A stretch of DNA of 7,313 bases from a bacterium HR36 (GTDB taxonomy: Bacteria; Planctomycetota; Planctomycetia; Gemmatales; HRBIN36), in the NCBI GenBank assembly GCA_002898995.1, contig BEIM01000174.1, positions 1 to 7,313 on the forward strand, given 5' to 3'. Of this stretch, positions 1 through 6,078 are shown one piece after another. Under the pieces are notes generated by a model. It was given only the letters and a program-made list of their open reading frames with translations, was not told where the DNA came from and made no database searches. How positions within the stretch are numbered: the first letter of the stretch is position 1; each line of letters begins with the position of its first letter. A program made the translations under genes and the position numbers.

Positions 1-1151
1 GGGAATGGTGTGCAGACTGGTACGACCCTGATTACTACCTGACCTCGCCCCTGGTTGATCCACCTGGGCCGCAAACAGGCCGGTATAAAGTCGTGCGTGG
101 CGGTTCGTGGTTCCGCCACGGCAAGTATGCCCGCAGCGCTTACCGCCATTATTACCACCCCGAATACACCGACTACGTGACCGCCTACATCCAGGACTGG
201 GGCTGCCGGCTGGTCATTAACCTGGGTGAGGAAGAGAAAACGGGAGCAGGAAAAATCAACTACACCCATTTGGCCCGTAATCTGGTGCGTCATCCTAACA
301 ATCCGGTACTCAAAGTTGGAGCGAAAGGCTCGTGGAACGACCAAACCCTCGGTTGCTTTACCGTGCTGGATGCGGGCGAGAAGTTCTTGCTCTATACCGA
401 AGGCGCCCAATTCGGCAAACGGAAAAACCTAGGTCTAGCCACCTCTCTGGACGGTATCCACTGGTCTTGGTATGAGAAGAACCCGCTTTTCGGCGGCAGC
501 ATGCCATACGCAATCAAGGTGGGCGATACTTTTCGCCTTTACTATGCCGGCGGCCATGCAGGCCTGCAAGGAATGCAGATGCGAACCTCGAAAGACGGTT
601 TTCGCTGGAGCGAACCGATGCGTGTCTATGAAGATCATGCCGATCCGAAGGTAGTCCGCGTCGCTGAGAACAAGTTCTACCTTTACTACTGCGACGGCGG
701 TAAGGTTACCAAGGATGGAAAGCAAGTCTGGGAGTTCAAGAACTACATGGCTGTTTCAGAGGACGGCATCAAATGGAAGAAACTGCCCGATCCAGTCCTG
801 CCGCTCGGTCCGAAAGGGAGTTGGGACGAGCACTCGCACGCCTGCCCCTGTGTGCTGAAACTCCCGGATGGCTTTCACATGTTCTATCTCGGCAGCGGCA
901 CCTATAAAGGGCGGGGACCGGCCTGGCGCGTCGGGCATGCCACCTCGCCCGACGGCTTGAAATGGACTAGGTCGGGCGATGAGCCAGTGTTGGACATCGG
1001 CAAAGCCGGCGAGTGGGACGGCGGCACGTTCTTGTCGATCAGCGTCATCTTCCGCGATGGCAAGTTTCACTTCGGGTACGCCGCTGATCCTGGCGCGCAC
1101 GACGACGAAACCAAGATGTCGATCCAGATTGGCTACGGTACAAGCAAGTAA
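1..1151 (+). CDS. SUMF1/FGE-like domain fused to a five-bladed beta-propeller (GH43/GH32/GH130-like), 5' truncated
   Basis: The reading frame is open from the window edge, so the N-terminus is missing and 382 complete codons remain. The first ~73 residues are the end of a formylglycine-generating-enzyme-like fold: WEWCADWYDPDYY, then a DPPGP turn, VVRGGSW, ARSAYR and a closing GCRLVIN. After a short polar linker (about 222-270) a second domain runs to the stop. It has repeated blades marked by HPNNPVL, GSWND, LATSLDGIHW, RTSKDGFRW, AVSEDGIKW, GSWDEH, ATSPDGLKW, EPVL and GEWDGG, each followed by a Tyr/Phe-rich strand such as FRLYYAGG or FYLYYCDGG. That is the pattern of glycosidase-type five-bladed propellers. 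Candidate acidic residues lie in GSWND, HADPKVV and GSWDEH, but activity is not shown. The RSAYR segment lacks the cysteines used by true formylglycine-generating enzymes, so the first domain is more likely a binding module. The two domains share one frame with no internal stop. A role in binding or trimming glycans is inferred. Confidence 0.8.
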   Translation, partial: EWCADWYDPDYYLTSPLVDPPGPQTGRYKVVRGGSWFRHGKYARSAYRHYYHPEYTDYVTAYIQDWGCRLVINLGEEEKTGAGKINYTHLARNLVRHPNNPVLKVGAKGSWNDQTLGCFTVLDAGEKFLLYTEGAQFGKRKNLGLATSLDGIHWSWYEKNPLFGGSMPYAIKVGDTFRLYYAGGHAGLQGMQMRTSKDGFRWSEPMRVYEDHADPKVVRVAENKFYLYYCDGGKVTKDGKQVWEFKNYMAVSEDGIKWKKLPDPVLPLGPKGSWDEHSHACPCVLKLPDGFHMFYLGSGTYKGRGPAWRVGHATSPDGLKWTRSGDEPVLDIGKAGEWDGGTFLSISVIFRDGKFHFGYAADPGAHDDETKMSIQIGYGTSK

Positions 1152-1963
1152 AGCAAACAACTGCCGCCTGAGGAAGACGCTCCTAACTTCTACGACCCCA
1201 CCGGTAACCGCGCAACCAACGCTACCAATCCATTTGCTGCGTCAGTTTCTCTCTTGGCTTGGAGATGGTCAGGCCGTGGGCTCTGAACTACCCGCCTGGG
1301 TGAAGCAAGAGCCGACACGCTCCGCTCTCCCGTCAGGGATGGGGGCTGCGTGGGTCAGTGCATGCATGCCGGGGAGTTTGCAGTTGGCCGATTACCAAGA
1401 TGGTCGGCCGCCCCAATGTGGACGACATACCAGCACTGGAGCAACGACTCTCAACATGCTTCACATGCCGAGTCTGGAAGTCCATTAGCACGCCTGCAGC
1501 TAGGCGAAGATGCCCAGGTACTTGCAGGTACTTGCGAACCTAAACAGTGCCGCCGACGACCAGCCCGTTGTTCTGGCCGACGAGTTGCTTGCTGCTACCA
1601 GTTTCCCTAAGTACGTCACCAGCTATCGTGCAGCCCTTGAACGCTTCCCACGCATTAGATCGATCCCACCGGCTCTTAGGAGAGGTACAGCCTGCCACTA
1701 GGCCAGGTGCAATTTGGCTCTCTGGCTCGTTCTTACGCACCTACCAGACACCATACATTCCAGATCAGATCGCGGTTTATGAAATGTTTCACTTCAGCAT
1801 CGAACCGCACCCGGGCGATACTACAAAGACACCTACCACCCTGAAACAGCGCAGAGAGTTGTTCCGACCGGCGCCACAGTCGGGCGTCTTCCCCTTTTAG
1901 CGACTTCGTCCGCCATACCCTTAACGAGTGAACGCGGAATTGCCCAATCCTGGCATCTCCCCT
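1152..1963. other. Long intergenic stretch without a recognisable gene
   Basis: About 810 bases follow the propeller gene with no reading frame that I recognise. Open frames of 60-170 codons exist on both strands, but their translations are low in hydrophobic pattern, have no domain signature and lack convincing ribosome binding sites. The longest begins inside the propeller gene in a different frame. No tRNA fold and no clear terminator hairpin after base 1151 were found. The stretch contains a 10-bp tandem duplication (1515-1535) and a short palindrome, GCATGCATGC, at 1360-1369. It may be a decayed gene region, like the remnant just downstream, but nothing here proves that. Confidence 0.5.
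1515..1535. repeat. 10-bp direct tandem duplication
   Basis: The unit CAGGTACTTG occurs twice back to back (1515-1524 and 1525-1534), and the following C continues the period for one more base. Such a duplication is typical of replication slippage and would shift a reading frame. Its position inside a stretch with no intact gene fits relaxed selection. Confidence 0.8.
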
Positions 1964-2220
1964 CTACCACCTTTTGGGCAAAAACTTGCGCCAATCCAGC
2001 CCCAGGAGGATTGCAGCTAGCGCCATTATTTCAAAGCTTGCCTCTGGAGTTTTGCGCATGAATCTCCACCATTCCAGCCATGGGGCTAGTGCTCCCGAGA
2101 ACACCTTGCCATTGCGTAGGGCGCGAATAGGACGATGCGCGTTCGTTGTTGGCGCAGTAGCGCTGCGAGACGGGGCACTTCATTCGCGATAGGGTCGGAT
2201 GCCCTTGGACTGCCTTGGCG
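1964..2220 (-). pseudogene. Probable C-terminal remnant of a decayed protein gene, frameshifted; family not recognised
   Basis: Read on the minus strand, the frame ending at the TAG at 1964-1966 is open back to 2179. It gives a strongly protein-like tail: RALRNGKVFSGALAPWLEW, then WRFMRKTPEASFEIM, then ALAAILLGLDWRKFLPKRW. This Trp-rich stretch with alternating hydrophobic runs looks like a genuine C-terminus. Upstream in the same frame a stop (2180-2182) breaks it, while another minus-strand frame (2086-2220) gives DPIANEVPRLAALLRQQRTR. The two could join through a single frameshift between about 2100 and 2135. No start codon, full-length frame or ribosome binding site accompanies the fragment. 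A transposase or other accessory gene is a possible source, but I do not recognise the family. A shorter intact-looking frame in the third phase (2231-2031) gives a less protein-like sequence. Confidence 0.35.
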
Positions 2221-2527
2221 TTAGTTTGCACATGGACGCAAGCGGTCTAAACGTGTGCATCAGGCTGTCCTTCGTGAACTTCGTCTCGCTGTTGAGTTAT
2301 TGTAGCATTCTCGCCACAGGGATACTGTCCACACAAGTTGTTGCGATCTTGTTGACGCTAGCCTGCATGCGCTAATAAGTAACGCTCCTGTGAAGGGCCG
2401 ATCTGATTCGCAAAAGGTGATAAATTTCTGCGAAAACTGCCTTGACCACACTATCCTTGATGACAACCGGGCGGGCAAGCCGATGGAAGTTGCCTGGTTC
2501 TAAACACCAGGAGCAACTCAGCCCAGA
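2221..2527. other. Intergenic region upstream of the LipM-like gene
   Basis: About 300 bases with no gene that I can support. The stretch around 2270-2450 looks more AT-rich than its surroundings. A plus-strand frame open from 2306 to the TAA at 2501-2503 ends in VINFCENCLDHTILDD, and the opposite strand gives PVVIKDSVVKAVFAEIYHLL over the same DNA. Either could be a fragment or chance. An AGGAG at 2509-2513 lies 14 nt before the ATG at 2528 and could be a poorly spaced ribosome binding site for the following gene. No clear -35/-10 pair was found. Confidence 0.4.
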
Positions 2528-3493
2528 ATGGCTGCGGACAGCCGCGCGGGCCAGGTGTGTTGCGTACGATTTAACACGGCCATGAGGCACAAAATACGTC
2601 TATTGCCGACCCTGACGGCGGATGGTGCGCGGCAGATGGCGCTGGACGAAGTGTTGTTGGAGCAAGCAGAGCGCGGCTTTGCTTCCTGCCGTATTTACTT
2701 CTGGGATAGGCCGACGTTGAGTTTGGGGTATTTCCAGTCCGCAGCGGAGAGGGAAGCCTGGCCGGAATTGTCGCATTTGCCCGTGGTGCGGCGGATGACT
2801 GGAGGCGGGGCGATCGTCCATGGTAGCCAATGGCCCATGCCGCTCGGCGGGCTAACGCCTGCGGATCCTTTGCCCCACAGCCCATACCTCACCGATTGGA
2901 CTTATGCCTTGGCCTTACCAGCGCGGTTAGTCGCGGGCCGACCTGCAAGTTGTTGGCATGACGAAATTCACCAGGCGTTGTGCGGCGTCTTACGTCGTTT
3001 CGGTATTGATGCTCATGTGCTGCCGCGTGCAGGGCATTGCCAGTCCGGCCCGCAAGTTACGGTGGTGGCACGCGCACCGCTCTTGATCGATGAGTATCCC
3101 AAGTCGGCATCGTTAAAGCGATGGGAGGAACCTGAGGCATCGCTGGTGGGAAGTCCTACGACGGCCAGCGACCGTGTTGCACCAGATGGGCCCGGGCAGG
3201 GAGCAAGGGCGCGAGAGTTCCTGTGCTTTGACCGACCCGCCCCTGGCGATGTGGTTCGGCACGGGCGGAAGATCGTCGGCAGCGCTCAACGATTGCGCCG
3301 TGGGGCACTGTTGCAACATGGCTCCATCCTACTGCCCCGTGGGTTGTGCGATGTGACCGCTTGGGCACAGCTCTGGCTTGCGGAGCTTGGTTGGGATGTG
3401 GAACCGGTCAACTGGTCGCCCGAGGAACTGGCCCAGGCCGAACGGTGGGCTAGCGAAAGGTACCGCCAGGACCACTGGAATTTCCGCCGCTAA
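2528..3493 (+). CDS. LipM-like octanoyl/lipoyl transferase (BPL/LplA/LipB superfamily)
   Basis: This 321-residue cytoplasmic protein belongs to the biotin/lipoate protein ligase superfamily. It should move an octanoyl or lipoyl group onto a carrier protein such as GcvH or an E2 subunit. The N-terminal DGARQMALDEVLLE (32-45) and SLGYFQS (65-71) are typical of the family. RRMTGGGAIVHG (88-99) is the acyl-binding loop, DWTYALALP (123-131) matches the usual E-x-TYSLALP strand, and GRKIVGSAQ (246-254) holds the conserved lysine K248, followed by GALLQHGSIL. C233 in LCFDRP lies where LipM-type octanoyltransferases have their catalytic cysteine, which favours LipM over an ATP-dependent ligase. Two segments look extra: about 100-122, and a Pro/Gly/Ala-rich stretch at about 171-229. 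The start is uncertain. ATG 2528 has a distant AGGAG; ATG 2582 (residue 19) sits closer to the conserved region but lacks a ribosome binding site. The gene stands alone and converges on the MFS gene with a 10-bp gap. Confidence 0.85.
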   Translation: MAADSRAGQVCCVRFNTAMRHKIRLLPTLTADGARQMALDEVLLEQAERGFASCRIYFWDRPTLSLGYFQSAAEREAWPELSHLPVVRRMTGGGAIVHGSQWPMPLGGLTPADPLPHSPYLTDWTYALALPARLVAGRPASCWHDEIHQALCGVLRRFGIDAHVLPRAGHCQSGPQVTVVARAPLLIDEYPKSASLKRWEEPEASLVGSPTTASDRVAPDGPGQGARAREFLCFDRPAPGDVVRHGRKIVGSAQRLRRGALLQHGSILLPRGLCDVTAWAQLWLAELGWDVEPVNWSPEELAQAERWASERYRQDHWNFRR

Positions 3494-3503
3494 CAAGGAG
3501 CAT

Positions 3504-4958
3504 TTACTCGGGCAACGGTTTTCCTTTAGTTTCGGGAGCGAACGGCAATAAGAATAGTGGCACGAGGTAGATAAGCGAAAGGGTCAAAGCGGCATAGCGC
3601 AACGGGGTATCGAAGCTGCCCAGACTACTGAGCCAGGTCAACTCCGAAAGGCCCTGTCCAGCTCGCGGAGAGCCTTCGGGAGCAGCGTACAGCCCGGTGA
3701 TCAATCCCAAACCCATCGGGCCCAGTGCCGCTATGTACCGCGCCACGTTGTAGCAGAAGCCTGTGCCTGTGGAACGGAGTCGCGTCGGGTAGAGTTCGGG
3801 AAAGTAAATGGCATAGCCGCCGAACACCATCAGCGTGCTGAAACCCAGCAGGGGAATCATCCAGAAAATCTCGGTCTTCTCGGTCATGAAGCCGAAGACC
3901 ATCACGGTGGCCACCCAAGCAATCAGGTAGGCAATTGCGAAGGCGACGCGGCGGTTGGTCCAGTTGGTGAGCAGGCTAAACAGGTAGATGCCGAAAAACG
4001 CTCCGAGGTTCTGCAAGAAAGAGGTCAGGAACACGTACTGGCTTTGTTGTTGTTTAGGTACGAAAGAGCGCACCAACTCGGGGGTCCAGAAACCGATGCC
4101 CCATAGCCCGACGACGCCGCAAAAAGCCAGAGCCACCCCGATAAAGGTGTGGTAGCGCCAGCGTGGATCGCGGAACATTTCGCGGAGGTCGCCGAGTTGC
4201 TTGGCGGCTGCATCTGTGGAGCCACCACGCAGAATCACTTCGCGGGCACGCACCCAACTTTCGGGTTCGCGTAACCGTCGGCGAATGACTACGACGAGTA
4301 GTGCTGGCAGAATGCCGACCAGGAAGACCAACCGCCAGGCCGTTAATCCAGCCACGCCCTCTTCTGGCGCCAGCCCGAATATCGCCCAGTAGATGAGCGC
4401 TGCAGTCATATTGCCCACTGCCGATAGGGCTTGCAACAGCCCCAGGGCAAACGGGCGGGCGCGTGCTGGCATCACCTCAGCCACCAGGGCTACCCCTGCG
4501 GCAAACTCGCCGCCTACCCCCATCCCCGTCAAAAACCGATAGATGGCAAAGTCCCACCACCCCACAGACAGTGCTGACAGTCCCGTGAACAACGAGTACA
4601 TCAGAATCGTCAGCATCATAGTTCGCGCGCGCCCCCAGCGGTCGCCAAACATCCCGAATACCAAACCGCCCGTTGCCCAGCCCACGATGAAGATACTCGT
4701 GGCATAGCCGCCATATCGCGTCACCTCGGGATGCTGCGGATTATCGGCATGGCCAAGCAATTCCACTAAGGCGGGCTGGCGTACTAGCACAAACAATTGC
4801 TGGTCCATCGTGTCGAACAACCAGCCCAGTGCCGCTACCACCAGCACAAACCAATGATAGCTTGTCAGTTCCGACCACCAGTTCCCGCGCAGGCCCGCAG
4901 TCGGCTTCCCTTCAGGCGGCGTAGGCTCCGCAGGAGACGGCATCTCAGCAGCCTGCAT
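3504..4958 (-). CDS. MFS transporter, 12 transmembrane segments
   Basis: An inner-membrane permease of the major facilitator superfamily, 484 residues from the ATG chosen here. Hydrophobic segments fall at about 34-53, 84-104, 114-132, 135-159, 170-194 and 208-225, then after a charged cytoplasmic loop at 271-291, 308-330, 338-358, 364-389, 400-424 and 457-473. TM1 holds WLFDTMDQ, with membrane acidic residues as in aromatic-acid and sugar porters. The TM2-TM3 loop has the signature GDRWGR (105-110). TM4 includes RFLTGMGVGGEF. FPELYPTRLRSTGTGF lies around TM10-11, and the tail PETKGKPLPE (475-484) is typical of sugar-porter-like members. An organic acid, sugar or amino-sugar derivative is a plausible substrate, not a proven one. 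The frame extends to a GTG at 4979 that overlaps the stop of the upstream gene, but the ATG at 4958 follows a strong GGGAGG, so I prefer it. The gene is second in an operon behind the PIG-L gene. Confidence 0.9.
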   Translation of the reverse strand: MQAAEMPSPAEPTPPEGKPTAGLRGNWWSELTSYHWFVLVVAALGWLFDTMDQQLFVLVRQPALVELLGHADNPQHPEVTRYGGYATSIFIVGWATGGLVFGMFGDRWGRARTMMLTILMYSLFTGLSALSVGWWDFAIYRFLTGMGVGGEFAAGVALVAEVMPARARPFALGLLQALSAVGNMTAALIYWAIFGLAPEEGVAGLTAWRLVFLVGILPALLVVVIRRRLREPESWVRAREVILRGGSTDAAAKQLGDLREMFRDPRWRYHTFIGVALAFCGVVGLWGIGFWTPELVRSFVPKQQQSQYVFLTSFLQNLGAFFGIYLFSLLTNWTNRRVAFAIAYLIAWVATVMVFGFMTEKTEIFWMIPLLGFSTLMVFGGYAIYFPELYPTRLRSTGTGFCYNVARYIAALGPMGLGLITGLYAAPEGSPRAGQGLSELTWLSSLGSFDTPLRYAALTLSLIYLVPLFLLPFAPETKGKPLPE

Positions 4959-4961
4959 GCT

Positions 4962-4970
4962 TCCTCCCTT
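4962..4970 (-). promoter_or_regulatory. Ribosome binding site for the MFS gene
   Basis: The minus strand reads AAGGGAGGA and then AGC before the ATG at 4958, leaving about 4 nt between the purine-rich core and the start codon. This site decides for the ATG at 4958 over the in-frame GTG at 4979, which has no comparable sequence upstream. It lies just after the TGA of the deacetylase gene (4976-4978), as expected for coupled translation. Confidence 0.65.
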
Positions 4971-4975
4971 TATTA

Positions 4976-5848
4976 TCACTCCGGAGAAGTCAAAGCTTTT
5001 TCCCCACTACAGCTTTTCGACGATTCCCAGATGAAACCGAAAAGCTTTTGTTTCGCGGCAGCGTCCAGAGGAGCGCCATATTCGCACGGCTCAAACACTT
5101 CTGCATACTCTACACGCACCCCGTGAGTGGGACCGTAAGCGCAGATAAGCAGTTCTCGAAACCGTTGTGCCTGCCCTTGCAATCTCGGCAGAATTTGCGT
5201 GGCCAGCCACTGACGTCGAGCACCAGCGTGGTTCGGCACCTCAGCCAATCGGCCAGTGTTATACGGCAACCATTCGTAAAACTGCGACACGTGGCAATGC
5301 AGCATGTCCAGAATCGTTTCTACGACCGGCCCAACATCAATCGCCACTTCCGCTCGAAATGGATACGGTTTTTGAAATTCATCAGGCAGGTAACAAATGA
5401 CGGGGTTCCGCGGCAGGTGTGGTACCTCGGGCGCAATCGCTGGCACGGTCACCAAATAGGCGGCGTCCTGCACTAATTGACTCGTGTAGCGGTGATCGGG
5501 ATGGTAATCGTTGGGCCGATGCGTCAGCACCAGGTCGGGACGAAACTGCCGAATCAGCCGAATCATCCACAAGCGGTTCTCTAATGTCGGCAGCAGGTGT
5601 CCATCCGGCTGAGAGCCGATCTCGTATTCGGCACCGATAATGGCGCAGGCGGCGGCAAATTCCCGACTGCGTCGCGCTGCTAGCATTGGCCCAGGGTGCT
5701 CGTGATGGCCTGCCTGACCGTTAGTGACGCTGACCATTTTCACCACGTGGCCGAACCGCCGATAGTATGTCGCCAATCCTCCCGCATGATACTCGCAATC
5801 ATCGGGATGGGCGCCGATTATCAGCAAGCGCAATGGAGATTGGCTCAT
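4976..5848 (-). CDS. PIG-L/LmbE-family zinc-dependent deacetylase
   Basis: A 290-residue protein of the PIG-L (LmbE-like) superfamily, whose known members remove acetyl groups from N-acetylglucosamine-type sugars, for example MshB and BshB. The fold signature LIIGAHPDDCEY sits at 9-20. By family precedent H14 and D17 bind zinc with H119, and D16 acts as general base. The second motif, THRPNDYHPDHRYT (109-122), supplies H119. SVTNGQAGHH (40-49) and ARRSREFAAACAIIGAE (58-74) are also characteristic. The closing 40 residues are variable and polar. Length and motif spacing are normal, and no signal peptide is evident, so it should act in the cytoplasm. It is first in an operon: its TGA lies 17 nt before the ATG of the MFS gene. 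That pairing suggests it deacylates a compound brought in or exported by the permease; the substrate cannot be read from sequence. The ATG at 5848 has a GGAGAG about 11 nt upstream. Confidence 0.92.
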   Translation of the reverse strand: MSQSPLRLLIIGAHPDDCEYHAGGLATYYRRFGHVVKMVSVTNGQAGHHEHPGPMLAARRSREFAAACAIIGAEYEIGSQPDGHLLPTLENRLWMIRLIRQFRPDLVLTHRPNDYHPDHRYTSQLVQDAAYLVTVPAIAPEVPHLPRNPVICYLPDEFQKPYPFRAEVAIDVGPVVETILDMLHCHVSQFYEWLPYNTGRLAEVPNHAGARRQWLATQILPRLQGQAQRFRELLICAYGPTHGVRVEYAEVFEPCEYGAPLDAAAKQKLFGFIWESSKSCSGEKALTSPE

Positions 5849-5964
5849 TGCTGCATTGCTCTCCGTGGTTGTTATGATGGCCGATTTTCTGAATTCGTCT
5901 GCATGCCCGCACTTCTGCTCCTAGACCCACCTTTTGCCCACCCCTGGCAGGCAAGAGCATAAGG

Positions 5965-5984
5965 TATGGCTTTTTCCCGCCATA
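5965..5984. other. Small inverted repeat with a T-run in the loop
   Basis: TATGGC (5965-5970) pairs with GCCATA (5979-5984) around an 8-nt loop, TTTTTCCC. The stem is only 6 bp, and the T-run is in the loop rather than after the stem, so it is not a standard terminator. It may be part of an operator or mean nothing. Confidence 0.35.
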
Positions 5985-5993
5985 AGCCAGCCC

Positions 5994-6009
5994 ACAACTG
6001 GCCAGTTGT
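5994..6009. promoter_or_regulatory. Perfect 16-bp palindrome, candidate operator
   Basis: ACAACTGGCCAGTTGT is identical to its reverse complement over all 16 bases. It lies 70 nt before the DUF4058 start codon and 146 nt before the deacetylase start codon. A perfect dyad with no loop in a divergent promoter region is the usual shape of a site for a dimeric helix-turn-helix regulator. No regulator gene is present in the window, and the binding protein is unknown. Confidence 0.4.
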
Positions 6010-6067
6010 TGCGTAAGATCAAGCGAGGCCACCCCTGGACGCTCTGGTATTGGGTCGCAGTGCAACC

Positions 6068-6072
6068 GGAGG
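6068..6072 (+). promoter_or_regulatory. Ribosome binding site for the DUF4058 gene
   Basis: A GGAGG lies 6 nt before the ATG at 6079. With the N-terminal MPSPFPGMDPYLE signature, it fixes the start of this gene. Confidence 0.75.
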
Positions 6073-6078
6073 TGCTCC

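Larger units (their letters stand above)
5849..6078. other. Divergent intergenic region between the deacetylase-transporter operon and the DUF4058 gene
   Basis: These 230 bases separate two outward-facing genes, so promoters for both should lie here. I see a possible weak plus-strand promoter, TTGCTG (5848-5853) and TATGAT (5873-5878), with a long 19-nt spacer. No convincing minus-strand promoter stands out. The region also holds a small hairpin (5965-5984) and a perfect 16-bp palindrome (5994-6009), described separately. Short open frames here, for example from 5902, have no recognisable content. Confidence 0.5.

Noticed and set aside
756..1160. A 134-codon antisense open frame within the propeller gene.
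   Set aside because: It is fully explained as the opposite strand of a GC-rich, clearly recognisable coding region.
1360..1369. The palindrome GCATGCATGC in the gene-poor stretch.
   Set aside because: It is a short alternating sequence that is common by chance, with no promoter or gene start next to it.
979..1488. A 169-codon plus-strand open frame that begins inside the propeller gene.
   Set aside because: Its first third overlaps the propeller gene in another phase, it has no ribosome binding site, and its translation is an unpatterned Ser/Thr/Pro-rich sequence without any family signature.
1547..1900. A 117-codon plus-strand open frame in the gene-poor stretch.
   Set aside because: No recognisable domain, no ribosome binding site, and a composition like random GC-rich DNA. 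I could not support it as a gene, though a small unknown protein cannot be fully excluded.
1152..2527. Possibility of a tRNA, group II intron or intact insertion sequence in the gap.
   Set aside because: No cloverleaf with a GTTCGA-type T-loop, no reverse transcriptase or complete transposase frame, and no matching terminal inverted repeats were seen by eye.
3494..3503. Possible shared terminator between the convergent LipM-like and MFS genes.
   Set aside because: Only 10 bases separate the stop codons, and no inverted repeat is visible there.
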